Positions 6,928 to 12,964 of a stretch of DNA of 13,349 bases are shown in pieces. Source of the stretch: Microcystis aeruginosa W13-11 (lineage in GTDB: Bacteria > Cyanobacteriota > Cyanobacteriia > Cyanobacteriales > Microcystaceae); contig JAADBR010000120.1 in NCBI GenBank assembly GCA_009995705.1, positions 1 to 13,349 on the forward strand, in the 5' to 3' direction. Positions within the stretch are counted from its first letter, which is position 1, and every line of letters begins with the position of its first letter. A model generated the notes under the pieces. The model did no database searches. It was not told where the DNA came from and worked only from the letters and a program-made list of their open reading frames with translations. A program made the translations under genes and the position numbers.

Positions 6928-7261
6928 TCTGAGGCTTTATTTAACTGATATTTTGAGTAGTATTCAAAAAATTCAAGATTATACAGCAGGGATGAACTAT
7001 GATGATTTAATTGAGGATAATAAAACTTTTGATGCAGTCGTTCATAATTTGCAAATTATTGGCGAAGCAACTAAGCAAATTCCTGATGAGATTAGGCGAA
7101 AATATCCTGGGACTGCATGGCGAAAAATTGGTGGTTTAAGGGATATTATTGCTCATGGTTACTTTATGGTTAATCCTAAGATTGTTTGGGATATCATCGC
7201 AACAAAAATTGAACCACTTTATAAGACTGTTGAATTGATTTTAGAGAGTGAAATTAAATAG
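6917..7261 (+). CDS. hepT: HepT-type HEPN RNase toxin
   Basis: This 114-residue helical protein has the HEPN signature in GGLRDIIAHGYF: R75, H80 and Y82 fit the R-x4-H-x-Y motif, where R and H are the RNase residues and the tyrosine is the AMP-acceptor in characterised HepT proteins. The NLQIIGEATKQIPDEIR segment (44-60) is the second conserved block. It overlaps the upstream mntA and is the toxin of that module. Nothing suggests decay. The 7262-7484 gap after it holds only a doubtful short minus-strand reading frame. Confidence 0.88.
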   Translation: MSRDLRLYLTDILSSIQKIQDYTAGMNYDDLIEDNKTFDAVVHNLQIIGEATKQIPDEIRRKYPGTAWRKIGGLRDIIAHGYFMVNPKIVWDIIATKIEPLYKTVELILESEIK

Positions 7262-7340
7262 GAGTATTCATTGTTTACCAAAGTGAATAGTAATGTCCAT
7301 AATGCAAGTTATGTTGTTCAACACTCTATTTTGACTTAAA

Positions 7341-7436
7341 TTACTCTAAAATGCTACCTTCTATTTGTTGGCTAGTTATCAAAGCTAGTAAGCTGAAAGT
7401 ATAGAATATTTGAGTCAGGTTAAATTTGATCTTCAT
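7341..7436 (-). CDS. Possible 31-residue secreted peptide or decayed leader copy
   Basis: ATG at 7436 opens a 31-codon frame with a basic start (MKIK) and a hydrophobic core (FSLLALIT), like a truncated signal peptide. The bases just upstream (GGTTTTATCTTTTAAGA on the plus strand) resemble the family leader GGTTTTGTCCTCTGAGA, so this may be a heavily decayed family start rather than a gene. Confidence 0.25.
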   Translation of the reverse strand: MKIKFNLTQIFYTFSLLALITSQQIEGSILE

Positions 7437-7484
7437 GGTTTTATCTTTTAAGATGATAAGGAAAAGTTACACTTCGTCATAATT

Positions 7485-8012
7485 TTATAGACATATTGAT
7501 AATCCCCAAGGAAGAGGATTAGGTGCATTTTCTGGTTTAACACATTTATTCAATTTTGTCGTTCCATCAGACTGAATGTAGTAATCTTCACCCCAATCTG
7601 ATTGATCATTACCAAAACCAACTATCGCTGTATTGCTACAATTAGCAACAATTCTATCCGCAAAACTTTTCATTAAAGTTGTAGAGTTCATGATATTGTC
7701 AATAATGTATTGACTTCTGGAATCACTATTAGTACGAGTTTCACTGTAATAAGAACTCAAAACAATAGCTAATACATCAGTTTTATTTGTTGGATTTCCT
7801 GTTCTATCTTCATTGGCTACTCCTTTATAAATTTCAAACTTAACCCTTCTAACTCCCTTTGAGCGAATTTCTTCAAGGACTTTATCAACAGTAGCTTGAC
7901 AGCCTAGCTTTGGTTCTGATTGTGCTTTAACCGAAGGATAGGAATTAGCGAAAAGTGTTGACAATCCTAATAAGGAAGCAATTAAAAGATTTTGGGAGTT
8001 AAGTGGTTTCAT
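7485..8012 (-). CDS. Secreted cysteine-containing family protein, copy B
   Basis: This 175-residue protein has a Sec signal peptide (NLLIASLLGLSTLF) with likely cleavage after SVKA near residue 30. The mature part holds four cysteines (C38, C125, C157, C174), enough for two disulfides in the periplasm or outside the cell. Recognisable family blocks are CQATVDKVLEEIRSKGVRR, YKGVANEDRTGNPTNKTD, SFADRIVANCSNTAIVGFG, DYYIQSDGTTKLNKC and LPWG near the end. Against copy C, residues 1-56 differ at 5 positions, 57-117 at 27 and the next 41 at none, so only the centre and extreme C-terminus have diverged. A ribosome-binding site AGAGGA precedes the ATG. I do not recognise the family; the function is unknown. 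Confidence 0.8.
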   Translation of the reverse strand: MKPLNSQNLLIASLLGLSTLFANSYPSVKAQSEPKLGCQATVDKVLEEIRSKGVRRVKFEIYKGVANEDRTGNPTNKTDVLAIVLSSYYSETRTNSDSRSQYIIDNIMNSTTLMKSFADRIVANCSNTAIVGFGNDQSDWGEDYYIQSDGTTKLNKCVKPENAPNPLPWGLSICL

Positions 8013-8137
8013 GGTTTTGTCCTCTGAGAAAACTTAATTAAAATCAAACATTTTTGTTGACAGTTGAGTTGACGTTAACAAAGTAACTGTTGGTTGTGTT
8101 GGGTTTTATTCTTCAACTACAAGAGTAGCGATCGCAA
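8013..8137 (-). promoter_or_regulatory. Conserved leader of the secreted family, copy B
   Basis: The block reads, from the ATG outward on the minus strand: AGAGGA ribosome-binding site, the AT-rich TTTTAATTAAG section, the GTCAACTCAACTG section, AACGTCAA, then the GTTGGGTT-type repeat and HIP1 (8128-8135). The order is the same in copy C, so the conserved unit is gene plus about 125 bp. I cannot name a -10/-35 pair with confidence. Confidence 0.65.
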
Positions 8138-8161
8138 TTCGGCTAATCCAATCGAAGCTGA

Positions 8162-8542
8162 TCATAAAGACGATAAGTCCCTTTGTTTTTGGGCAATTTC
8201 TAAAAGCACATCGTCAAGAGTTGGCTCTGGACTTGCCTTAACGCCCTCAATCTCATGTTTATGATGCGGAAAAGTTTTAATTTCGGTATGGTGAGGGGCA
8301 TTATCATAACGAAAAATCATTACTTGATGCTCATCCATATAATGATAACGATATTTTATTTTGGCTTTTACATCAGTATTTTTTACTTCAATAAAATCTA
8401 GACGATGATTGTTTTCAAAAATAATTGAAACACTAATATAACCTTGATTCGTATTGTAAATTTTTTTTGTTAGCGAAACAAAGCGTATATTAGGAAAGGA
8501 TTGAAGGATTGTTTCGATTTGCAAAAAATAGGCTTCAATCAT
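8162..8542 (-). CDS. TumE/DUF6516-like toxin
   Basis: The 126-residue protein shows the blocks YRYHYMDEHQVMIFRYDNAPHH (64-85) and FPHHKHEIEGVKAS (91-104) followed by EPTLDDVLLEI, which I recognise as the DUF6516 family, now described as TumE-type toxins of type II TA systems. The histidine clusters are probably active-site or metal-binding residues, but the mechanism cannot be read from the sequence. Its start overlaps the upstream antitoxin gene by 4 nt (ATGA), so the two are translated together. The family assignment is fairly sure; the toxin role is from family knowledge. Confidence 0.75.
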   Translation of the reverse strand: MIEAYFLQIETILQSFPNIRFVSLTKKIYNTNQGYISVSIIFENNHRLDFIEVKNTDVKAKIKYRYHYMDEHQVMIFRYDNAPHHTEIKTFPHHKHEIEGVKASPEPTLDDVLLEIAQKQRDLSSL

Positions 8543-8847
8543 CTTAACTTTTGAAGTTGAATTTCATTTTGTCCGAGCATTTCATACAATCCAGCCCAAA
8601 TCATAAAATCTTCTTCATCCGCTAAGATACCTTGAGAAAATTCTTGATAAAATTTTTCAGATGTTATCTGATATTTCTGCTCAAAAACTCTTAAATCTAA
8701 TCTTAAATTTAAAATTGCTCTTTGCAATCTTACTATCTGATCATCAATAATACTTTGAGCAAAACTTTCTTCATCTTCTACAGAACTTAAAATTATTTTT
8801 AATCGCTGTTCGGTTTTGGGTTGAACAGATAGGTGAAAATCTAACAT
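8539..8847 (-). CDS. Putative antitoxin partner of the TumE-like toxin
   Basis: This 102-residue, largely helical protein lies immediately upstream of, and overlaps, the DUF6516 gene. The N-terminus (LSVQPKTEQRLKIILSS) has the pattern of a short strand plus helix seen in ribbon-helix-helix DNA-binding antitoxins, and the middle and end (QSIIDDQIVRLQRAILNLRLDLRVFEQKYQ, YQEFSQGILADEEDFMIWAGLYEML) form acidic helices suited to binding a toxin. A GAGGT ribosome-binding site lies about 8 nt before the ATG. The antitoxin role rests on gene order and the partner's family; the protein itself carries no motif I can name with certainty. Confidence 0.6.
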   Translation of the reverse strand: MLDFHLSVQPKTEQRLKIILSSVEDEESFAQSIIDDQIVRLQRAILNLRLDLRVFEQKYQITSEKFYQEFSQGILADEEDFMIWAGLYEMLGQNEIQLQKLR

Positions 8848-8863
8848 TAGTTTACCTCATCAG

Positions 8864-8968
8864 CTAAATTACCAGAATGGCGATCACATCCTTGATTTGC
8901 TCATTGGTTAAGTTGAAAAGACCACGAATGAATTTGGCGGATATTGGGCGGCTACATAGCTCATAATA
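8864..8968 (-). pseudogene. Short coding remnant, family unknown
   Basis: A 34-codon minus-strand stretch between two stops includes SAKFIRGLFNLTNEQIKDVIA, which has the composition and periodicity of real protein but no start codon. It lies between the antitoxin at 8539-8847 and the orphan family start at 8984. It may be the tail of a deleted gene. Low confidence. Confidence 0.25.
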
Positions 8969-8971
8969 TCA

Positions 8972-9262
8972 TAAGTGGTTTCATGGTTTTGTCCTCTGAG
9001 AAAACTTAATTAAAATGAAACATTTTTGTTGGCAGTTGAGTAGTTAGGTTGACGTGGCTCTTCTGGTTTCTGTGTGGAAACGAGGTCTATACTGATAGTT
9101 TCTTCTGCAAAATAGTCCTAAAAGTCTTGCCCAATAAGCATTTCACGTTCCATAAGCAAAAATTATCACACAAAGTCGAGAAGAGCCTTGACGTTAAAAA
9201 AGTAATCGTCGGTTATGTTAGGTTTCGTGCCTTAACCCAACCTACAAGATCAGCGATCGCAC
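8972..9262 (-). repeat. Orphan family leader with relic start, split by a MITE
   Basis: The plus-strand sequence from 8972 to about 9041 matches the leaders of copies B and C, including the complement of the first codons (ATG AAA CCA CTT, from 8984), after which the reading frame stops within a few codons. The distal half, with TTGACGTTAAAAAAG, the hairpin repeat and HIP1 (9253-9260), resumes at 9188 after a MITE. It marks a fifth family locus whose coding region is deleted. The 8848-9322 gap holds this relic, the MITE, the 8864-8968 remnant and a second HIP1 at 9287; no intact gene is seen. Confidence 0.75.
9056..9187. mobile_element. 132-bp MITE with ISL3-like ends and 7-bp target duplication
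   Basis: GGCTCTTCT (9056-9064) is the exact complement of AGAAGAGCC (9179-9187). Beyond these 9 bp the ends continue to match imperfectly (17 of the first 21 positions, including TGTGTG). TTGACGT flanks both sides (9049-9055 and 9188-9194), and removing the element plus one copy restores the TTGACGTTAAAAAAG leader motif seen elsewhere in the window. GGCTCTT-type ends are typical of the ISL3 family, which usually makes 8-bp duplications. Confidence 0.8.
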
Positions 9263-9322
9263 TCTGTTAATATATCTAAAATATCAGCGATCGCATTATC
9301 ATTATAAAATAGGCGATCACAT

Positions 9323-9754
9323 TTATTCTGTTAAACATTCTAAGAAAGAATTAACACCTAACAATTTGATGCTATATAGTTGCATTGCTCTTCTTAATTC
9401 TTCATCAGCCCGTAAATCATCATCTCCAGATACAATAATATTTGCTTCTCCATCAATAGCTGTAGATAAAATAGGTAAGTCTTTAGGATCTCGGCAATGA
9501 GGAGGAATCGTTTTGGTTTCAACCCAGATTGAGCGACTTCTTAACTGTTTTTCTAGTCGTAAAGCTTGATTGATGTCAATATATTTTTTGAGTCTAGGTC
9601 GATTCCAAACTTCATGAAATTCATCGAAAAGAACTTGACTGATAATTAGTTGAAAGTTTTTCTCATTAAATGCTTCTAGTATGGGTAGTGTAACTCGTCC
9701 TTTTAGCAAAATACGAATCCAAATATTCGTATCAATAACTACTCGTAATGTCAT
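9323..9754 (-). CDS. PIN-domain toxin (COG1569-like)
   Basis: The 143-residue protein has the PIN layout: VVIDTNIWIR with D8, then E45 in FDEFHEV, RDPKDLPIL with D89 and D92, and SGDDDL with D111 to D113. The HCRDPKD and IVSGDDDL blocks are typical of the putative toxin family often annotated as 'toxin component, PIN family'. PIN toxins are Mg-dependent RNases that cleave tRNA, rRNA or mRNA. The gene begins 2 nt after the antitoxin stop on the same strand. All acidic residues are present, so the enzyme is probably active. Confidence 0.83.
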   Translation of the reverse strand: MTLRVVIDTNIWIRILLKGRVTLPILEAFNEKNFQLIISQVLFDEFHEVWNRPRLKKYIDINQALRLEKQLRSRSIWVETKTIPPHCRDPKDLPILSTAIDGEANIIVSGDDDLRADEELRRAMQLYSIKLLGVNSFLECLTE

Positions 9755-9756
9755 GT

Positions 9757-9978
9757 TTATTTAATTTTTGCTTGACGTACAGCTTGAATTTCTTGCATAA
9801 TATCATTATCGGTAACTTCATCTACTGGATCTTGATTATAGAGTTCTGTAATTAAAGCTTTTAAATCTGACTGTAGCTCTACTTCAATTAAAGCTTTGGC
9901 TATTTTTGTACGCTCACTGGGCTGTAATTGTTGAATGACAGAAATGAGTTGTTCTAGGGTTATAGGTATTGTTATCAT
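9757..9978 (-). CDS. Antitoxin of the PIN pair
   Basis: The predicted 73-residue antitoxin starts MITIPITLEQLISVIQQLQPSERTKIAKALIE, a helical region rich in Gln and Leu, and ends with an acidic and then basic tail (DEVTDNDIMQEIQAVRQAKIK) suited to wrapping around a PIN toxin. Longer frames are possible from ATG 9987 or 10023, but the MITIP start is preferred because sequence before it looks non-coding and similar cyanobacterial antitoxins start this way from memory; no strong ribosome-binding site decides it. It lies 2 nt upstream of the PIN gene. Confidence 0.65.
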   Translation of the reverse strand: MITIPITLEQLISVIQQLQPSERTKIAKALIEVELQSDLKALITELYNQDPVDEVTDNDIMQEIQAVRQAKIK

Positions 9979-10084
9979 GGATTTCATGTCTCTTAGTTGA
10001 ATAAAAACAGTCTGTAATCTCATTATATCAAGTATGATGAGGATCTTGGTTATGCGAAACTAGACGTTAAGTTCAATAGGCGGT

Positions 10085-10125
10085 AATTGTTGGGTTTCGT
10101 ACCTTAGCTAAAGCTACACGCCTAG
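10085..10125 (+). repeat. Decayed GTTGGGTT hairpin repeat
   Basis: ATTGTTGGGTTTCGTACC matches the first arm of the dispersed repeat, but the second arm has decayed (TTAGCTAAAGCTACACG). No leader section or gene start is attached. Confidence 0.55.
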
Positions 10126-10165
10126 ACTTATTATATGCTAAAACTTACTGAATACCGCTATATTT

Positions 10166-10690
10166 TCATAGGCAGGGTGAAACCCCCCAAGGTAATAGTC
10201 CGTGTGTCCCAGCAGGAACACACTTATTTAATTTTGTCGTTCCATCAGATTGAATGTAGTAATCTTCACCCCAATCTGATTGATCATTACCAAAACCAAC
10301 TATCGCTGTATTGCTACAATTAGCAACAATTCTATCTGCCCAACTTTTCAATAAACTTTTAGAACCCATGATGTTATCAATAATGGATTGACTTCGAGAA
10401 TCAAAAGTAGGTTTTTTAGTAAAATCCCAAGCACTTAAAATTATTTCTAACTCGTCTGTTCTGTTAGTTGGATTACCCGTGTTATTTTCATTGGCTTTTC
10501 CCTTATAAAGCTTAAACCAAGTCCTTCTAACCCCTTTAGAGCGAATTTCTTGAAGGACTTTATTGACAGTAGCTTGACAGCCTAGTTTTGGTTCTGATTG
10601 TGCTTTAACCAAAGGATAGGAACCAGCAAAAAGCGTTGACAATCCTAATAAGGAAGCAATTAAGAGATTCTGGGGGTTAAGTGGTTTCAT
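10166..10690 (-). CDS. Secreted cysteine-containing family protein, copy C
   Basis: This 174-residue protein has the same signal peptide as copy B (NLLIASLLGLSTLFAGS, cleavage after LVKA), then CQATVNKVLQEIRSKGVRR, YKGKANENNTGNPTNRTD, SWADRIVANCSNTAIVGFG, DYYIQSDGTTKLNKC and a variable tail ending in LPWGVSPCL. It has the same four cysteines. The block from ADRIVANC to KCV (41 residues) is identical to copy B while the centre is strongly different, which points to recent exchange of the ends or diversification of the middle. The ribosome-binding site AGAGGA precedes the ATG by 7 nt. Function unknown; it should act in the periplasm or outside the cell. Confidence 0.8.
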   Translation of the reverse strand: MKPLNPQNLLIASLLGLSTLFAGSYPLVKAQSEPKLGCQATVNKVLQEIRSKGVRRTWFKLYKGKANENNTGNPTNRTDELEIILSAWDFTKKPTFDSRSQSIIDNIMGSKSLLKSWADRIVANCSNTAIVGFGNDQSDWGEDYYIQSDGTTKLNKCVPAGTHGLLPWGVSPCL

Positions 10691-10826
10691 GGTTTTGTCC
10701 TCTGAGAAAACTTAATTAAAATGAAACATTTTTGTTGGCAGTTGAGTTGACGTTAAAAAAGTAACTGTTGGTTGTGTTGGGTTTCGTGCCTTTCCTCAAC
10801 TCAACCTACAAGAGCAGCGATCGCAC
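10691..10826 (-). promoter_or_regulatory. Conserved leader of the secreted family, copy C
   Basis: This is the most complete leader. It has the AGAGGA site, the TTTTAATTAAG section, the AACTGCCAAC section, the TTGACGTTAAAAAAG motif (plus-strand orientation), the GTTGGGTT repeat (second arm altered to CTCAACTCAACC) and HIP1 at 10817-10824. It runs up to the VapC-like gene's 3' region. Confidence 0.65.
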
Positions 10827-10885
10827 TACATAAATTATAATTTAATGCTCAGGGATTGGGGTTTGATAATCCCAGCGTCTATCTT

Positions 10886-11335
10886 CTATATGTTAACAAT
10901 TTCATTAGGGCGAATAATCTGAATGTCAGGAATTTTAATAAAGTCATCTGGATTAAAAGTCAGTAAATGAGTTAATTTCTGGGTTTTCATGACAGCTATT
11001 AAGCGAATATCATGAGTTCTTTTTCCCTTAATATTATAAGTATTCGCTAGATCATGCCAATAAAAGAAAATTTCGGATGTTTCTTCTATCCAAGAAAAAC
11101 GATTAATTAATTGATTGACTTCATCACTGGTTTGCTTAACACTCCATCCTAAACCATTTACTTCTATTGGTCGTGTCGCGACTACCCAAAATTCAATCAA
11201 TACTTGAGAGGTAATATAGCAATCATGACCACTTTTGAATAAATTGGAGACAGCTTTAATGGCCAGTAAATGACTAGAAGAATCTGGATCACTTCCTCGC
11301 AGTAAAATATTAGTATCGAGTAAATATTTAGCCAT
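10886..11335 (-). CDS. VapC-like PIN-domain toxin
   Basis: The 149-residue protein carries the PIN residues: YLLDTNILLRG with D7 and N9, E48 in VLIEFWVVATRP, D108 in KRTHDIRLIAVM, and D130 in FNPDDF near the C-terminus. This is the VapC arrangement of an Mg-dependent endoribonuclease. Its ATG overlaps the antitoxin stop by one base (TAATG), and the antitoxin's last codons GAG GAT also act as its ribosome-binding site. The downstream region contains a GGGATT/AATCCC inverted repeat (10852-10873) that could stem-loop but has no U-tract after it. Confidence 0.85.
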   Translation of the reverse strand: MAKYLLDTNILLRGSDPDSSSHLLAIKAVSNLFKSGHDCYITSQVLIEFWVVATRPIEVNGLGWSVKQTSDEVNQLINRFSWIEETSEIFFYWHDLANTYNIKGKRTHDIRLIAVMKTQKLTHLLTFNPDDFIKIPDIQIIRPNEIVNI

Positions 11336-11571
11336 TAATCCTCGTAAATACTATCACGATGTAGGGCTTCATCCGGTAGACTGAATCCTCTTTTTTGATG
11401 ACTCATTGCCCATTCTTCCCATCTCTTGGCTTTTTCTTGTGGAGAAATATAGCTATTATCAATTTTTAAATTATTTGTTTTTTTTAGGAGTTTCATGAAT
11501 GTTAATACTTGCTCTTGACCAGATTCATCTAATGTTCGCCATGTTTCTAGTAAAATTTCTTCGGTAGTCAT
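11335..11571 (-). CDS. VapB-like antitoxin
   Basis: This 78-residue protein begins with MTTEEILLETWRTLDESGQEQVLTFMKLLKK, a helical region, and ends with KAKRWEEWAMSHQKRGFSLPDEALHRDSIYED, an extended acidic tail that should lie along the PIN toxin's active groove. This organisation is common in cyanobacterial antitoxins next to VapC genes. A GAGGAAAT ribosome-binding site lies 4 to 10 nt before the ATG. The promoter may include the adjacent orphan leader repeat (11611-11714). Confidence 0.75.
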   Translation of the reverse strand: MTTEEILLETWRTLDESGQEQVLTFMKLLKKTNNLKIDNSYISPQEKAKRWEEWAMSHQKRGFSLPDEALHRDSIYED

Positions 11572-11610
11572 TTTTATTTCCTCATCAAGTTGTTAAGGAG
11601 AATTACATTT

Positions 11611-11714
11611 GAGAAAACTTAATTAAATTGAAACATTTTTGTTAGTAGTTGAGTTGACGTTAAAAAAGTAACCGTTGGTTGTGTTGGGTTTTGTGCCTTA
11701 ACCCAACCTACACG
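11611..11714 (-). repeat. Orphan leader repeat upstream of the VapB-like gene
   Basis: The segment from GAGAAAACTTAATTAAA through TTGACGTTAAAAAAG to the full GTTGGGTT/AACCCAAC hairpin matches the leaders of copies B and C. The ribosome-binding site and ATG are gone, and the sequence instead runs into the upstream region of the antitoxin gene, so any promoter within it would now read into the TA operon. No HIP1 follows. Confidence 0.7.
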
Positions 11715-11743
11715 CATCAACAAATAAAAAATAAACGTGCCTT

Positions 11744-12709
11744 TCAATAATCACATAATGGCTGATTCCTTAATACCCCCCATGAAAAAGGGGTGGTGAC
11801 ATCATTTGTTGAAATACACCTCTCCTTTTTAGTTTTATTATTTGACTGAATATAAAATTTTTCCTCCCAACCATGGCCTCCAATCACATCTATAGAACCC
11901 TTCACATCAAAAGCAACTGTGGCTGTATTGTTGCAACTTTTAACAATTTGATCTGCCCAACTATTCAACAATTTTAGAGAATTCATGATATCCTCAATTA
12001 TGGGATCGGCTTTTTTGGGATTATCATTAAATAAAGCAACTGTTAATTCATCAGTTCTATTCGTTGGATTGCCAGTCATGCCATTATTGGCAGTTCCTTT
12101 AGAAATACTAAAATTGACTCTTTGAACTCCCTTAGAACTAATTTCTTGCATGATCTTATTAACAGTAGCTTGACAGCTTGTTTGAGGTTGTTGAGGGGAA
12201 GGAGTAGGTTTTGGTTCTGGTATTTCAGTTATTGATGATATTTCAGTGCGAGGAAAGTTTCTCGCTCTTGCAAAGGTTGCTAGACTATCATCGTCACCTA
12301 TAAATCGCCAGTGCCAAGGTTGGTAAGCAAGTCCCTGTGAATTGTTGCGAGGAAATGACATTTCAAAGCCATATCTGGCAGCATTTGTTTGTAGCCAACG
12401 AAAGACAGCAGTATTTTCAAAATCTACTCCTGCGGTTACCCACCAGCGATCGATCCCTAATTTGGGTGTACCATCTGGTTGAATGGGGCTAAAATAATTA
12501 TCAATTTTCTGCTCTGTTTGAGATTGCCTAATAGCCGGTTGTGGAGTTTGAGCCACGACAGAAGCGCTATATTTAGGATCAGGCAGACAGTAACTCAACA
12601 GAAAAACGCCACAGAGAGAGAGTGCCAGCAGCTTTCTCAAGAATTCCTCGCCAATAATGGCAAGAAATGCCCCTAAAGCCACCCAAAACCAACGCAACCG
12701 AGTTTTCAC
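11744..12709 (-). CDS. Chimera of decayed M15 carboxypeptidase and secreted-family domain (copy F)
   Basis: From the GTG at 12709 this encodes 321 residues. It begins MKTRLRWFWVALGAFLAIIG and LLALSLCGVFLLSYC (two hydrophobic segments), then a region ending in FENTAVFRWLQTNAARYGFEMSFP and YQPWHWRFIGDDDSLATF, unmistakably the C-terminal part of a VanY-type peptidase M15 that trims D-Ala-D-Ala stems. The upstream zinc motif SxHxxGxAxD is absent, and the catalytic Glu of EPWHW is Gln, so peptidase activity is very unlikely. After a proline-rich linker (PEPKPTPSPQQPQ) comes a complete secreted-family domain: CQATVNKIMQEISSKGVQR, TGNPTNRTDEL, SWADQIVKSCNNTA and FSWGV. The frame continues upstream to 12745 (GTG), but a strong ribosome-binding site sets the start at 12709. 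Confidence 0.8.
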   Translation of the reverse strand: MKTRLRWFWVALGAFLAIIGEEFLRKLLALSLCGVFLLSYCLPDPKYSASVVAQTPQPAIRQSQTEQKIDNYFSPIQPDGTPKLGIDRWWVTAGVDFENTAVFRWLQTNAARYGFEMSFPRNNSQGLAYQPWHWRFIGDDDSLATFARARNFPRTEISSITEIPEPKPTPSPQQPQTSCQATVNKIMQEISSKGVQRVNFSISKGTANNGMTGNPTNRTDELTVALFNDNPKKADPIIEDIMNSLKLLNSWADQIVKSCNNTATVAFDVKGSIDVIGGHGWEEKFYIQSNNKTKKERCISTNDVTTPFSWGVLRNQPLCDY

Positions 12710-12715
12710 GCTTCG

Positions 12716-12722
12716 ACCTCCT
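12716..12722 (-). promoter_or_regulatory. Strong ribosome-binding site fixing a GTG start
   Basis: Minus-strand AGGAGGT lies 6 nt before the GTG at 12709. It lies inside the longer frame that starts at 12745, and no comparable site precedes that start. Confidence 0.75.
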
Positions 12723-12769
12723 GACAATTTGGCTCTCCATGCCACCGAGAGATAGCTAGTTAACGGCTC

Positions 12770-12798
12770 ATTGTATCACCAAAGCCCTCGAAGCAATC
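12770..12798 (-). promoter_or_regulatory. Candidate sigma-70 promoter of the chimeric gene
   Basis: On the minus strand TGATACAAT forms an extended -10 (TACAAT at 12775-12770). GATTGC at 12798-12793 is 17 nt upstream; TTGCTT at 12796-12791 is a better -35 match, but at 15 nt. Transcription would begin near 12763, leaving about 54 nt of leader. Confidence 0.4.
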
Positions 12799-12829
12799 TT
12801 AAAGCTCCCCTAGCCATAACAATTTTTTA

Positions 12830-12855
12830 ACACTCCCCAGCCTAAAGTCTTGGGG
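12830..12855 (-). mobile_element. Right-end hairpin of a truncated minus-strand tnpB element
   Basis: CCCCA (12835-12839) pairs with TGGGG (12851-12855), overlapping the tnpB stop codon and followed on the minus strand by AGTGTT. This layout, AATCCCC, a CTTTAGG-like loop and GGGGAGTGT, is what I recall for right ends of cyanobacterial IS605-type elements, where the 3' end of tnpB merges into the guide-RNA scaffold. A residual scaffold would read leftward into 12829 and below. Confidence 0.5.
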
Positions 12856-12964
12856 ATTCTTGGTTCACCGAGATTACTTGCTTAGACAGAATTTCTCCTG
12901 AGAAAGTAGAGGCATTCTCGACAAGTGGGCGCGGTTTTGGCCAACTGTACTTAGGGGCAAGTGT
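12842..12964 (-). pseudogene. tnpB: tnpB 3' fragment, last 40 codons
   Basis: The minus strand is open from 12964 to the TAG at 12844-12842 and encodes a tail with LVENASTFSGEILSKQ and VNQESPRL, which resembles the C-terminal tails of cyanobacterial TnpB proteins. It is cut at 12964 exactly where the left end of the plus-strand element starts, so the rest of the gene was either displaced beyond the newer element or lost. It is in the opposite orientation to the tnpB at 13059. TnpB assignment rests on the tail pattern and on the adjacent right-end hairpin. Confidence 0.55.

Noticed and set aside
9049..9270. 73-residue plus-strand open frame
   Set aside because: It lies across the 9056-9187 MITE and the leader repeat, has no ribosome-binding site and starts in repeat sequence.
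10135..10323. 62-residue plus-strand frame
   Set aside because: It is antisense to the conserved end of secreted copy C.
10852..10873. GGGATT/AATCCC stem as terminator of the VapC-like gene
   Set aside because: The stem is only 6 bp and no U-rich tract follows on the minus strand.
4172..11714. The recurrent hairpin repeats as a CRISPR array
   Set aside because: The copies are far apart, unequal, variable in sequence and not separated by uniform spacers. No cas gene is present.
12479..12676. 65-residue plus-strand frame
   Set aside because: Antisense to the membrane-anchor part of the chimeric gene.
12710..12745. Longer start (GTG 12745) for the chimeric gene, and an ATG at 12740
   Set aside because: The AGGAGGT at 12722-12716 sits inside this extension and points to the GTG at 12709; ATG 12740 is in a different frame.
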